Notes: a model not told the origin generated them from the letters alone. A DNA stretch of 64,000 bases from CAWBVG01 sp963792175 (GCA_963792175.1 CAWBVG010000006.1:46818-110817); one strand, 5' to 3'. Counted from the stretch's first letter, positions 46,337 through 59,803 are shown. A program made the numbers and translations.

Positions 46337-49099
46337 ATGGCTCTCAACGCGGGTGATCGGCTGGGCCTGTACGAAATCGTCGCGCCTCTTGGCGCTGGCG
46401 GCATGGGCGAGGTCTACCGCGCCCGCGATACATCGCTGAAGCGCGAAGTGGCGCTCAAGGTGCTTCCCGAGGAAGTCTCGCGCGATCCCGATCGGCAGGC
46501 GCGATTCCAACGCGAGGCGGAGCTTCTTGCCGCGCTCAATCATCCCAACATCGCCGCCGTCTACGGACTCGAACAATCCACCAGCGCGACGGGCATCATC
46601 CTCGAGCTCGTCGAAGGTGACACGCTTTCGGATCTGATCGCCCGTGGACCGCTGCCTCTGGCCGATGCGCTGGCAATCGCCGGTCAGATCGCCGACGCGC
46701 TCGAAGCCGCGCACGAACGCGGCGTCATCCACCGTGATCTCAAGCCGGCCAACATCAAGCTCACGCCGAACGGCACGATAAAGGTCCTCGACTTCGGGCT
46801 CGCGAAGATGCTGGACGCCTCGAGTGGCACAGGCATGTCAGGTGGGCCCGGCGCGTTCAGTCCGACGATGTCGCCGACGCTGAGTGTGCATGCGACATAT
46901 GCGGGCGCTATTCTCGGCACCGCGGCCTACATGAGCCCGGAGCAGGCGCGCGGCCGCGCCGTGGACAAGCGCACGGACATTTGGGCATTCGGCTGTCTGA
47001 TGTTCGAGATGCTGACCGGTGCCCGCCCATTCGAGGGCGAGGACGTCGCGGAGACGATCGGTGCGGTGATTCATAAAGAGCCGGCCTGGCACAACCTGCC
47101 GGCGACGACGCCGCCATCGATGCGAACCGCGCTGCAGCGGTGCCTCGTGAAAGATGCCAAGCAGCGTGTCCGCGACATCGGGGACGTGCGACTCCTGATG
47201 ACCGGCGCGTTCGAATCCGTTGTGCCGTCGCCAGCGGCTGCGAGCTCGGTCGCCATCGATCGACCAGGCGTCTGCTGGTGGTGGCCGGTGCCGTCGGATT
47301 GGCCGCTGCCGCGGCCGGCGCCGCCTGGCTGGCTCAAGCCGTCCGTTCCGCGGGCCGACATCGCCCGCTTCACGGTGTCGCCGCCAGGAAAACTGGTGCT
47401 CGCTGCCAACAGCCCGACCGGCCGAGACATCGCGATCTCTCCAGACGGCACGCGCGTCGTGTATCACGTCGGCGATAGTCCGCTGACATCGCAGCTGCTC
47501 GCGCGAGACATCAATCAGCTCGACGCCGTCGTGCTGAGCGGCTTGACGGCGCCTTCGTCGCCGTTCTTTTCCCCGGACGGCCGCTGGATGCGGATATGCG
47601 TCGCAGGGCGACTTGAGGAAGGTGCCGATTGCAGGCGGACCGTCGATCTCGGTGTGCAAGTACGAGGGGACGCTTCTGGGCGCGACATGGGGCCCCGACG
47701 ATACGATCGTCTTCGGGACCAACAGCATCAGTTCGGGGCTGTTCACCGTGCCGGCCGGCGGCGGCGCGCCGAAAGTGCTCACGACACCAGATGCCAGCCA
47801 GGGAGAGATCGATCACATCTTTCCTTTCTTCCTGCCGGGCGGGCGAGCTGTGCTGTTCACGATTGTGCCGACCGGCGGCGCCACGCTCGACGACGCTGCC
47901 GTCGGTGTGCTCGACCTGGCGACGGGGCAAAAGAAGGTCCTGATCCGAGGCGGCGGGGACGCCGAGTACGCGGAAAGCGGTCACATCGTCTACGCGGCTT
48001 CCGGATCGCTGCGTGCGGTTCGCTTCGATCCGGCACGCCTCGAGGTGATCGGTGATCCGGTTCCGGTCGTGGGACAGGTGATGACAAAAGCCTTGGGCGC
48101 CGCGCAATTCGGCCTGTCGAAGACCGGCACCCTCGTGTATGTCCCGGGCTCGGCGGTCACAGAAGACGCGGCGTCGCGCACACTGCGTGTGGGTGGATCG
48201 TCGCGGGCGAGAAGAAATGATCAAGGCCCCGCCTCACCCGTACCTGTACCCGCGTCTGTCGCCCGACGGCACAAAGCTCGCTGTCGAGGTGCGCGACCGC
48301 GAGGACGACATCTGGATCTGGGATTTCGCGCACGAAGCGCTGACGCGCCTTACATTCGACCGCGCTTCCGAGAGCTACCCGGTCTGGACAGTCGGATGGC
48401 CGGCGATTGCTCTTTTCATCGTCACGTCTTGGCGTCGTGAACGTGTTCGCACAACAGGCCGACAACACCGGATCGGCCGTGCAGTTGACCGAGAGCCGGA
48501 ACGGCGTGGTGCCCAACTCCGTGACGCCCGACGGGACCTATATTGCCGTTCGTGAGTCGATTCCAAACAGCGGCGGCACGGACGTCATGCTGGTCCGCCT
48601 CGGGGCCGGAGTGGCGGCGACGGAGCCGCTGCTCCAGTCGCGGTTTGGCGAGGGGAACGCCGAGATTTCTCCAGACGGTCATTGGATCGCGTACCAGTCC
48701 AACGACTCCGGCCGCAACGAGATCTATGTAAGGCCATTCCCCAATGTAAACGGCGGGCGATGGCAGATCTCGAATGCTGGCGGAACCCGCCCGACTGTGG
48801 GCGCGCAGCGGCCATGAGCTCTTCTTCGTAGCGGCCAACTCAACGGCGCTGATGGCGGTTGCTGTGCAGCTCGCTCCGCAGTTCAGCTATGGCAACCCGA
48901 TCGCGCTGTTCGACACGTCGATGTATTCCTGAGTGGTGCAGTCTCGAATGGGCGCACCTATGACGTCTCCGGGGACGGCCGACGGTTCCTGCTCGTCACG
49001 AACCCAGACGCCGGCAACAGCACGACTCCCACATCGGCCACGATGACAGTGGTGCTGAACTGGTTCGACGAACTCAGATCGAAAGTCCCCGTGCACTGA
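46337..49099 (+). pseudogene. Serine/threonine protein kinase with TolB-like propeller, frame breaks
   Basis: About 915 residues. Kinase domain at residues 12-275: glycine loop LGAGGMGEVYRARD, VALKVLPEE lysine, HRDLKPANIKL, DFGLAKM, GTAAYMSPEQARG. A membrane helix is read in another frame near 47270-47340 (RLLVVAGAVGLAAAAAGAAW). A WD40/TolB-like propeller follows (DIAISPDGTRVVYHVGDSPL, AQFGLSKTGTLVYVPGSA, YPRLSPDG, NAEISPDGHWIAYQSNDSGR), ending VVLNWFDELRSKVPVH. At least five breaks lie after residue 300 while the kinase domain is clean. This receptor-like kinase layout is widespread in Acidobacteriota; the signal sensed is unknown. Confidence 0.82.
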
Positions 49100-49121
49100 C
49101 CCACAGCAATTGGTGACGACG

Positions 49122-49571
49122 TCATCGGCCGGGGCCTGAACAGATCGAAATTGTCGCGGCGTTCGGCTGGACCGCGCAGTACTCAGCAATCGCCTGCCGC
49201 ACTTCCTCGGAGGCGTTGTGCGCCGCATGCGCATGGCGCGCGTCGTTCACGGCGCGCGCGACCGCGCCGCCGACGGCCAACAGATCGACGTTCACCATGG
49301 GAATGCCGCCGAAGGCGGTGTAACCGACCGCGGGCGGCTGCCACCCGATCGGCGGCAGCTGCCAGACCGGTTTGTCGAAGATGTCCTGAAGCGGCCGGCG
49401 CACCTCGATGTGGACGCTGAAATCCGCGCGGACCTCGGAAACGGTGAGCTTCGAGGGCGGCTTCTCGAGCGCCGCGCGGACGCGCTCGACCTGCTGGTCT
49501 GGCGGATTCGGTGTCGGCGTCGTCGCCTGATCGACCGCGGCGAGCGCGAGCACCAGCAGTGCGAAGTGCAT
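49122..49571 (-). CDS. Secreted protein of unknown function, member A of a pair
   Basis: 149 residues, signal-like start MHFALLVLALAAVDQATTPT followed by a proline-rich stretch. The C-terminal part HNASEEVRQAIAEYCAVQPN closely matches its upstream neighbour (EVRQAVSEYCGAQPNA), and both have a middle part rich in Pro and Gln and a late SICSG/LICDT cysteine. So the two are tandem paralogs, six bases apart. No family recognised. The start is 7 bases after the stop of the upstream member. Confidence 0.65.
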   Translation of the reverse strand: MHFALLVLALAAVDQATTPTPNPPDQQVERVRAALEKPPSKLTVSEVRADFSVHIEVRRPLQDIFDKPVWQLPPIGWQPPAVGYTAFGGIPMVNVDLLAVGGAVARAVNDARHAHAAHNASEEVRQAIAEYCAVQPNAATISICSGPGR

Positions 49572-49577
49572 CAGCCC

Positions 49578-50163
49578 CTAACGGTTGCTCTGCGTGTCGC
49601 AGATGAGGATGCCCGACCCGGCGTTCGGCTGCGCGCCGCAATACTCGCTGACCGCCTGGCGGACCTCGGCGCGCGCGGCCGCCTCGGCATGCGCACGTTC
49701 GGCGGCCGAGATGGCATTGATCGCCTTGCCGCCGAGATAGTGGCCGACCAGATTCTCGATGAGGATCGTGAGCAGTTCCGGCTGGTTGAACGCGGCATAG
49801 GGCTGTCGCAGCGGGTTGTCAACCGACGGAAACTGCTGGCGCTGCATCTCGTACCCGTACACGCCGCCGGCGGGCGTGGGCCCCGCCTTGTAGTTCAGCG
49901 TCGCCAGCAGCTCATCAAGCTTCTGGCGTTCGCGAATCATCACCCGAAATGTCGGCCGTTCGTCCAGCGTCCGAAACGAAATGGCGGGTGTCTGTTCGAG
50001 TGCTCCCTTGATCTTGTCGAGAGACACCGGAAGGTTCAGGCCGTTCTCGTCCGAGGACGTGGCGGGCGCCGGCGTGTCCGGAGGCGGGGACGGCTTTGGT
50101 GCTTGCGCCTGCGGCGGGTGCTGCCGCCAGAAACACCGTAACCAGTAGAGCGGACAGGCGCAT
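49578..50163 (-). CDS. Secreted protein of unknown function, member B of a pair (one frame break)
   Basis: About 194 residues from ATG 50163, with signal peptide MRLSALLVTVFLAAAPAAGA. Near 50105 one base is off; the mature part continues as a Pro-rich linker, then VSLDKIKGALEQTPAISFRT, PTFRVMIRERQKLDELLATL, NQPELLTILIENLVGHYLGG, and ends EVRQAVSEYCGAQPNA followed by a second cysteine (LICDTQSNR). The paired cysteines may form a disulfide. It is a tandem paralog of the downstream gene. Function unknown. Confidence 0.65.
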
Positions 50164-50354
50164 ATATAGTGTAGGACGCTCCGGAGCCACGGTCAGCCGT
50201 CCTGCCTTCAAGGCTACTGTGTTTGCACGACTTACGCCAGAGGACGTTCCTCGGCCAGCGTCCGCTTCCGAACAGATGCGCTGCGGCGTTCAGAGGCGTA
50301 GAATGCGCTTAAGGACGGGCCGCTGTCGGGGGCAGGGCTCGGGGCTGGAAGACG

Positions 50355-50816
50355 ATGCATCAAGTTCCGCGCGAAGATCAGATCGAGCTCGCCGACGCGA
50401 TCGCCGAGGGCGCCAGGCGCCGGCCAACGCAGGCGTTTGGCGAGTATTTCTCCGATACCGGCGGATCGTGCGCGCTCGGCGCGGCCTACGAAGGTGCCTA
50501 TGCGCTGCCCCGCGACCCGCACGAAGCCCACGCGATCCGGCCGCGAATGGATCGCCTGTTCGACTGCCTGGAAAACGTCCGCCGCCGCTGTCCCGAGGGC
50601 TGCCACAAACGGCTGCCGCTCAACTCGATCATCCTGCACCTGAATGACGATCATCACTGGACGCGCGAGCAGATCGTCGACTGGCTGAAGAGAGCAAGAC
50701 TAAAGGGCCCTGTGTCTTTGGTATCAACACTGATACATGCCCGAACTGCCCGATGTGGTGGTGTACATCGAGGCACTTGCAGCGGCACGTCGTCGGCCAG
50801 CGGCTCGATCGTCTGA
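50355..50816 (+). CDS. Hypothetical protein, His/Cys-containing
   Basis: Up to 153 residues, but the last 27 overlap fpg in another frame and read as random, so the true end is probably near 50730 (a base error may hide the stop). The credible part reads MHQVPREDQIELADAIAEGA, AFGEYFSDTGGSCALGAAYE, RLFDCLENVRRRCPEGCHKR, LNSIILHLNDDHHWTREQIV and DWLKR. The last stretch (LHLNDDHHWTREQIADWL) is like a short helical motif found in small phage- and chromosome-encoded hypothetical proteins. Function unknown. Confidence 0.5.
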   Translation: MHQVPREDQIELADAIAEGARRRPTQAFGEYFSDTGGSCALGAAYEGAYALPRDPHEAHAIRPRMDRLFDCLENVRRRCPEGCHKRLPLNSIILHLNDDHHWTREQIVDWLKRARLKGPVSLVSTLIHARTARCGGVHRGTCSGTSSASGSIV

Positions 50817-51628
50817 ATCTCCTCAGTCCTTTCGTTCTCCGCTCCGTCGACCCTCCCATCGATTCGATCAACGGCCGCACCATCGCGGGTGTGCGGCGCA
50901 TCGGCAAGCGGATCGTCTTCGAGTTCGAGGACCTCTTTCTCGTGATCCACCTGATGATCGCGGGACGTCTGCGCTGGCGGGCGCCGGGGCAGAAGCCGGG
51001 CATCGGCCCCAAGTTGATCCTCGCCACGTTTCAGTTCGCCAACGGCACGCTGTTCTTCACGGAGGCGAGCTCGAAGAAGCGTGCGTCGATTCAACTCGTG
51101 CGCGGCGAGCCGGCGCTGCGGGCGCTCGATCCCGGCGGGCTCGAGCCGCTCGACGCCACGCTCGAGCAGTTTCACGACGCGCTGACGCGCGAGAACCACA
51201 CGCTGAAACGGTCGCTCACCGATCCGCACCTCTTCAGCGGCATCGGCAACGCCTACTCCGACGAGATCCTGCACGCGGCCAGGCTCTCGCCGTTGAAGCT
51301 GACGCGCACGCTGTCGGACGAGGAGCTGCGTCGCCTGTACGACGCGGCGCGGGCGACGCTGCGCCTGTGGATCGATCACCTGCGCGCCGAGGTGAAGGAC
51401 GGGTTTCCCGAGAAGGTGACGGCGTTCCGCCCCGAGATGGCGGTGCACGGCCGCTTCAAGCAGCCGTGTCCCGTCTGCGGCGCGCCGGTCCAGCACATCG
51501 TCTACGCCGACAACGAGTGCAACTACTGCGCGAAGTGCCAGACCGGCGGCCGCCTGCTGGCCGATCGCTCGCTGTCGCGGCTGCTCAAGGACGACTGGCC
51601 GCGCTCGCTTGACGAGCTAAATCAGTAA
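50737..51628 (+). CDS. Formamidopyrimidine-DNA glycosylase family protein (one frame break)
   Basis: About 296 residues. ATG 50737 gives MPELPDVVVYIEAL with the catalytic N-terminal Pro and Glu of the Fpg/Nei family. An extra G near 50778 shifts the frame; the rest follows as QRHVVGQRLDRLNLLSPFVL. Then GVRRIGKRIVFEFE, LMIAGRLRW, the helix-two-turn-helix (PHLFSGIGNAYSDEILHAA) and the C-terminal zinc finger CPVCGAPVQHIVYADNECNY-CAKCQ. It excises oxidised bases and nicks the abasic site. MutM or Nei-like cannot be separated by eye. Its TAA lies inside the possible operator of the next gene. Confidence 0.85.
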
Positions 51629-51639
51629 ATGTAGATTTA
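51618..51639. promoter_or_regulatory. AT-rich inverted repeat before the metH regulator
   Basis: TAAATC (51618-51623) and GATTTA (51634-51639) are inverted repeats with a 10-base spacer, ending six bases before the GTG start of the second ArsR-methyltransferase gene. It is an AT-rich spot in GC-rich DNA and overlaps the fpg stop codon. Possible operator; its sequence differs from the ahcY-operon site, so the two regulators may have different specificity. Confidence 0.4.
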
Positions 51640-51644
51640 TAGAT

Positions 51645-52619
51645 GTGAAGTCGGCCGCCCTGCTGTACCGGCTGCTCGGCGACGAAGCGCGGCTGCGCCT
51701 GCTGCGCGTGCTGGCGAAGGAGCGGCTGAACGTCACCGAGCTGACGGGCGTCCTGGGGCTGGCGCAGTCCGGCGTGTCGCGGCATCTCGGACTGCTGAAG
51801 GACGCCGGCCTGGTCGTCGAGGAGCGGGACGGCGGCTTCAGCTACTACCGCCTGGCGGCCGGACTCCGCGAGGGGTCGCTGGCGGGGGTGCTGCAGCAGC
51901 AGTTCGAGGAATCGGCCGCCGATGCCGCCGTGCGGGCGGACGAGGCGCGGCTGCAGGAGGTGCTGCGGCTGCGGAAGGAGAACTTCGACGCGCACGCCGG
52001 TCCCGACACACGCGACGCGCGGCAGCTGGTGCCTGGCCGGAGCTGGGCGGCCTGGTCGCGTGCGCTGGGCCTGCTGTTGCCGCGGCTGGCCGTCGCCGAC
52101 CTCGGCTGCGGCGAGGGCTACCTCACCGTCGAAGCGGCGCGCTGGGCGTCCAAGGTGATTGCCGTCGATCGATCGGATGTCGTGCTGGCGCGCGCGCGTG
52201 CGCTGGCGCGGCGCCGCCGCGTGACGAACGTCATCTGGAAGAAAGGCGAGCTGGAGAAGCTGCCGATGCGCGACGCGTCCGTCGACGTCGCGATGCTCTC
52301 ACAGGCGCTGCATCACGCCCAGCACCCGGCACGCGCCGTCGCCGAGGCGGCGCGGATCACCGCGCCCGGCGGACAGGTGCTGCTGCTCGATCTGCGGACC
52401 CACCAGGAAGAGTGGGTCCGCGCCAAGCTCGGCGACCGCCGTCTCGGATTCGACGACGACGAGCTGAAGAAGATGTTGATGGCGTCCGGACTCTCCGACG
52501 TGCGGGTCGGCGTCGGCGCGCGTAAGGCCGGAGACCCGTTCACCGTGCTGATCGCGAGCGGCACCAAGACGACACCGCCAACCGCCACGAAAACACGAAA
52601 ACATGAAAACGCAGACTAG
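51645..52619 (+). CDS. Second ArsR-SAM methyltransferase fusion regulator (SahR-like), linked to metH
   Basis: 324 residues from GTG 51645. Residues 3-75 are an ArsR winged helix (ALLYRLLGDEARLRLLRVLA, LNVTELTGVLGLAQSGVSRH). A linker and a methyltransferase-like domain follow: VADLGCGEGYLTVEAARWAS, LEKLPMRDASVDVAMLSQAL, GGQVLLLDLRTHQEEWV. Same architecture as the ahcY-linked protein 6 kb upstream but divergent, so an old duplication. The tail TATKTRKHENAD is encoded by the same CACGAAAACAC words. Its stop is three bases before metH, so the two are cotranscribed; it probably represses metH until SAH or SAM changes. Confidence 0.85.
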   Translation: MKSAALLYRLLGDEARLRLLRVLAKERLNVTELTGVLGLAQSGVSRHLGLLKDAGLVVEERDGGFSYYRLAAGLREGSLAGVLQQQFEESAADAAVRADEARLQEVLRLRKENFDAHAGPDTRDARQLVPGRSWAAWSRALGLLLPRLAVADLGCGEGYLTVEAARWASKVIAVDRSDVVLARARALARRRRVTNVIWKKGELEKLPMRDASVDVAMLSQALHHAQHPARAVAEAARITAPGGQVLLLDLRTHQEEWVRAKLGDRRLGFDDDELKKMLMASGLSDVRVGVGARKAGDPFTVLIASGTKTTPPTATKTRKHENAD

Positions 52620-52622
52620 GGT

Positions 52623-56345
<3,723 letters not shown>

Positions 56346-56348
56346 TCC

Positions 56349-56750
56349 TATGTCCAGTCCGATTACGGTGGCGTATTTACGCCTCCCGGTATTGTTCCTG
56401 GTGAAAGTACGAGGTATTCTTCTGGTGAAAGTACGTGCAGATATGACAATATCTGAAGTCGTTTGCAGTTATGTTTACGACATGGTATGACTTCAGTGGC
56501 ATTTGAGTGCTCTATTTTGACAACGGCGATTCAGAACGGAACACCCATGCAAGATTTCAGCTTTTCCCTAGACATTTCGGGGATGTGGGTGCTTTGTTCC
56601 CGAGGTAGTGTGCCGATCTGGCACAACTCGCACGTTTTCTGTGCTTCACCCAAAGTTTGTCAATTTCTGTAAGTCGTTGACCTGTATTCGCTTCGACTCA
56701 TCGCGTAAAAAAGTGCAGAGCTGGCCATTCTCTTGCATTTTGACCAGCCG
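56349..56750. other. AT-richer intergenic region with palindrome and direct repeats
   Basis: About 400 bases between metH and the subtilase, clearly lower in GC than the rest. It holds a perfect palindrome GGCGTATTTACGCC (56370-56383) and two direct repeats ending GGTGAAAGTACG (56395-56411 and 56420-56435). The TGTCCAG start, repeats and base composition look like one end of an insertion element, but no transposase is next to it. A GTGCCGATCTGGCAC hairpin lies near 56608-56622. A promoter for the subtilase should be here; none is clear. Confidence 0.45.
56395..56435 (+). repeat. Two direct repeats GGTGAAAGTACG
   Basis: TTCCTGGTGAAAGTACG (56395-56411) and TTCTGGTGAAAGTACG (56420-56435) are near-identical and spaced by nine bases. 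Repeated short motifs inside a terminal sequence are typical of IS21- and IS66-like ends; here only one end is visible. Confidence 0.7.
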
Positions 56751-56751
56751 C

Positions 56752-58914
56752 TTGAACCCCAATCTTAAAACTTCAGTTCGACACAAGGCGGTCTGGGGAC
56801 CGAAGCGTCTGGCAATCGCGGCTCTGACGTTTGTCCTCTTTGGCGCCAACCGGCCCGCGTTTGCCCAGGGCCCCACCAAGCTCGACGCCGATCTGCAGTC
56901 CCGCGCGACCGCAGGCAGCGCGTTGCGCACGAGCCGAGTCATCGTGACCCTGGCGCCCGGCGGTTCGTTGCCGGCCGCGGTCCAGCGCTACGACCGCACC
57001 GGCAAGCTCTCGACGATTAACGGCCACGTCCTCGACGTCCCGGACAGCCTGCTCACGGCGCTCTCGACGAATGCGAACGTCACGCACGTGCACGGCGATC
57101 GTTCCGTTCACTCGTCGAACTTCCGCACGTCGATCACATCCGGCGCGTTTTTCGCGCGCACCGACCTCGGTTACACGGGCGCCGGTGTCGAAGTCGCGGT
57201 CATCGACTCGGGGCTGGCGTTCAATCACGACGATCTCAAGAACGTCACGTTCTTCAAGGATTTCACCGCTGCCATCCCGCGCCTGACGCGGTTCGACGAT
57301 TTCGGCCACGGCACGCACGTCGCCGGCATTCTCGCGGGCAACGGCAAGGATTCGAGCGGCCAGAACGCCGGCATCGCGCCCGGTGCGTCGCTGGCCGTTC
57401 TCAAGGTTCTCGATCGCAACGGCAACGGTACCGTCGCCAACGTCATCGCGGCGCTCGATTGGGTGGCCGAGAATTACAACCAGAACGGGCACAACATCCG
57501 CGTCGTCAACCTGTCGATTGGCGCGCCGGTCACCGAGTCGTACGACGTCGATCCGCTGACGCTCGCGACCAAGCGGCTCGTCGATCTCGGCATCACCGTG
57601 GTCGCGGCGGCCGGCAACGGCGGCAACGACACGGCGGGTCACCCGGTCTGGGGCGCGATTTCCGCGCCGGCCAACGCGCCGTGGGTGCTGACGGTCGGTG
57701 CGTCGAGCACGGAAGGCACGCTGACGCGCGCGGACGACAAGGTCGCGAAATTCAGCTCGCGTGGTCCGACGCTCATCAACCGCGCGGCCAAGCCCGATCT
57801 CGTCGCGTCCGGCGTCGGCACGGTCTCGACGATTGCCACCGAGGCGTCGCTCTATTCGATCAACGCCAACTACCTCGTGGCGGCCACCGGCGCGATCCTG
57901 CGGACCAAGCCGTACATGGTGCTCAGCGGCACCAGCATGGCGGCGCCGGTCGTCAGCGGCACTGTGGCGCTGATGCTCCAGGCGAATCCGTCGCTGACGC
58001 CAAACCTGATTAAGGCGATTCTGCAGTACACCGCCGAAATCTATCCGGGCTACAACCCGCTCGAAGAAGGCGCGGGCTTCCTCAACGCGCTCGGCGCCGT
58101 CCGCCTCGCGAAGTTCTATGCGTCTGCGCACAGCGCGGGCGAGGCCGTGCCGATCGAGCCGATTTGGGGCCGCCAGATTTTCTGGGGCAATCACCGCCTC
58201 CGCAACGGCTTCATGCTGCCGACCGCCAACGCCTGGCAGAACGGCGTGCTCTGGGGCGCGGCGAAGACGCTGGGCGCCACCGGCGACAACATCGTCTGGG
58301 GCACGGCGTGCGGCGGCGGCGATTGCGGCGACAACATCGTGTGGGGCACGGCCGCCGACGGCGACAACATCGTCTGGGGAACTGCCGGCGACGGCGACAA
58401 CATCGTGTGGGGCACGGCCGGCGACAACATCGTCTGGGGCACGGCCGGTGACGGCGACAACATCGTCTGGGGCAGCGCCGATGCTGGCGACAACATCGTG
58501 TGGGGCACCGCGTGCGGCGGCGGCGACTGCGGTGACAACATCGTGTGGGGCAGCGCCGAGGCTGGCGACAACATCGTGTGGGGCACCGGCGACGGCGACA
58601 ATATCGTCTGGGGTACCACCGACGGCGACAACATCGTGTGGGGGACAGCCGCTGCCGGCGACAACATCGTCTGGGGCTCGGCCAGCGACGGCGACAACAT
58701 CGTCTGGGGCTCGGCCAGCGACGGCGACAACATCGTCTGGGGCACCGCGACTGATGGCGACAACATCGTTTGGGGTACGCTGACGCGCAGTCAGCCGCGC
58801 CTCAACCTGCAGCAGAACCCTTCGTACAACTGGTTCCTGAACTTCAACAACCGGGCACCCTGGATGAGACAGGAGTTCGGCGAAGTCGCGGCGCCGCGGC
58901 CGGCCGGGCAGTAA
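56752..58914 (+). CDS. Secreted S8 subtilase with 15 GDNIVWG repeats
   Basis: About 720 residues from TTG 56752; an in-frame ATG at 56608 would add 48 residues before an unusually late signal. Signal helix RLAIAALTFVLFGANRPAFA, then an I9-like propeptide. Catalytic triad: D152 in VAVIDSGLAF, H186 in GHGTHVAGILAG, S395 in LSGTSMAAPVVSG; oxyanion Asn in AAAGNGGND. Residues 511-675 carry 15 copies of GDNIVWG spaced 9-15 residues, mostly 11. The tail NWFLNFNNRAPWMRQEFG follows. The peptidase acts outside the cell; the repeat tail may form a beta-solenoid or anchor. Repeats at about 11 residues with a Trp each suggest a stacked aromatic ladder (inference). Confidence 0.88.
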   Translation: MNPNLKTSVRHKAVWGPKRLAIAALTFVLFGANRPAFAQGPTKLDADLQSRATAGSALRTSRVIVTLAPGGSLPAAVQRYDRTGKLSTINGHVLDVPDSLLTALSTNANVTHVHGDRSVHSSNFRTSITSGAFFARTDLGYTGAGVEVAVIDSGLAFNHDDLKNVTFFKDFTAAIPRLTRFDDFGHGTHVAGILAGNGKDSSGQNAGIAPGASLAVLKVLDRNGNGTVANVIAALDWVAENYNQNGHNIRVVNLSIGAPVTESYDVDPLTLATKRLVDLGITVVAAAGNGGNDTAGHPVWGAISAPANAPWVLTVGASSTEGTLTRADDKVAKFSSRGPTLINRAAKPDLVASGVGTVSTIATEASLYSINANYLVAATGAILRTKPYMVLSGTSMAAPVVSGTVALMLQANPSLTPNLIKAILQYTAEIYPGYNPLEEGAGFLNALGAVRLAKFYASAHSAGEAVPIEPIWGRQIFWGNHRLRNGFMLPTANAWQNGVLWGAAKTLGATGDNIVWGTACGGGDCGDNIVWGTAADGDNIVWGTAGDGDNIVWGTAGDNIVWGTAGDGDNIVWGSADAGDNIVWGTACGGGDCGDNIVWGSAEAGDNIVWGTGDGDNIVWGTTDGDNIVWGTAAAGDNIVWGSASDGDNIVWGSASDGDNIVWGTATDGDNIVWGTLTRSQPRLNLQQNPSYNWFLNFNNRAPWMRQEFGEVAAPRPAGQ
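58282..58776 (+). repeat. Tandem coding repeats, about 33 bp, encoding GDNIVWG
   Basis: Fifteen in-frame units built on GGCGACAACATCGTCTGGGG. Two units are longer because of a TACGGGDC insert (58300-58320 and 58511-58530 approximately), which itself is duplicated, so a block of several units was copied. Synonymous changes between units are few, showing recent expansion or gene conversion. Confidence 0.95.
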
Positions 58915-58932
58915 GAGATCGGGACACTGACG

Positions 58933-59604
58933 ATGGAAAAGATGCCTTACCAACCGGAGATGGATACCAGGGTCGTGCCGGTGCCATCCGGGCAAACGAT
59001 CAGCAGCGACTGGCAGCAGCGGCTGCCGGTGCTGAGCGGCAAGCAGGTCGTGCTGCGCGAACTCCGCGCCGGCGACGCGGCGTCGCTCTTTGCGCTCCTG
59101 ACCACCGAGGAAGTGTCACGATTCATCTCGCCGCCTCCCACATCCGTTGAAAGCTTCGAGCTGTTCATCGCGTGGACGCACCGTCAGCGCGCCGCCGGCA
59201 GCTACATCTGCTACGCCGTCACGCTTCAGGGATTCGATACCGCCATCGGCATCTTCCAGCTGCGCCAGCACGATCCGGCCTTTTCCACGGCGGAATGGGG
59301 CTTTGCCCTCGGCTCGCCGTTCTGGGGCACCGGCGTCTTCGTGGACAGCGCGGAGCTCGTCATCGAGTTCGCGTTCGAGACGCTCGGCGTGCACCGCCTC
59401 GAGGCGCGTGCGGCGACGCTCAACGGCCGCGGCAACGGCGCGCTCCTCAAGACGGGCGCGGTTCAGGAATGCGTGCTGCGCAAGTCATTCGTGCACAACG
59501 GTCAGAGCCTGGATCAGGTGCTCTACGCGATTCTCGAGGACGACTGGCGCGCCATGCGGACGCCAGCGAATCTGCGGTTCGCGGCGCCGGTGCGCGTCCA
59601 CTAA
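58933..59604 (+). CDS. GNAT-family N-acetyltransferase, RimJ/RimL-like
   Basis: 223 residues, intact, starting 18 bases after the subtilase stop. VVLRELRAGDAASLFALLTT is the N-terminal strand and helix; AIGIFQLRQ, TAEWGFALGSPFWGTGVFVD and EFAFETLGVHRLEARAATLN cover the acetyl-CoA binding core; NGALLKTGAVQECVLRKSFV is the usual end. RimJ/RimL-type enzymes acetylate protein N-termini or small amines. A terminator follows, so it probably forms one unit with the subtilase. Confidence 0.85.
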   Translation: MEKMPYQPEMDTRVVPVPSGQTISSDWQQRLPVLSGKQVVLRELRAGDAASLFALLTTEEVSRFISPPPTSVESFELFIAWTHRQRAAGSYICYAVTLQGFDTAIGIFQLRQHDPAFSTAEWGFALGSPFWGTGVFVDSAELVIEFAFETLGVHRLEARAATLNGRGNGALLKTGAVQECVLRKSFVHNGQSLDQVLYAILEDDWRAMRTPANLRFAAPVRVH

Positions 59605-59666
59605 CCACGCGTTCACGACAGCGAACGCAACAGCTTGTGAACGCCGCTGCGGCGGCGTCTCACGCC

Positions 59667-59698
59667 AGGGCCGGCCATATGTGCCGGTCCTTTCTTTT
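59667..59698 (+). terminator. Intrinsic terminator after the acetyltransferase
   Basis: AGGGCCGGC (59667-59675) pairs with GCCGGTCCT (59683-59691, one G-U pair) around a seven-base loop, followed by TTCTTTTT. It ends the subtilase-acetyltransferase unit. Confidence 0.8.
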
Positions 59699-59803
59699 TC
59701 CAGCCACCGGTCATCGGGCCAGGATCCGCGTCATCTGACCGCACCAGCGCGATGACCACGAGCCGATGCCAGGCCGGTTGTCTGTCATGAGTGAAATTCT
59801 TTG

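Noticed and set aside
56608..56640. Possible sigma-54 promoter at TGGCACAACTCGCACG before the subtilase
   Set aside because: The GG to GC distance is 8 bases, not the required 10, and no enhancer-binding regulator is nearby.
58282..58776. CRISPR-like array
   Set aside because: Repeats are in frame, without spacers of constant length, and code for GDNIVWG in a clear protein.
56773..58995. 740-codon antisense frame across the subtilase
   Set aside because: Its repeats are the mirror of the GDNIVWG array; no independent coding signs.
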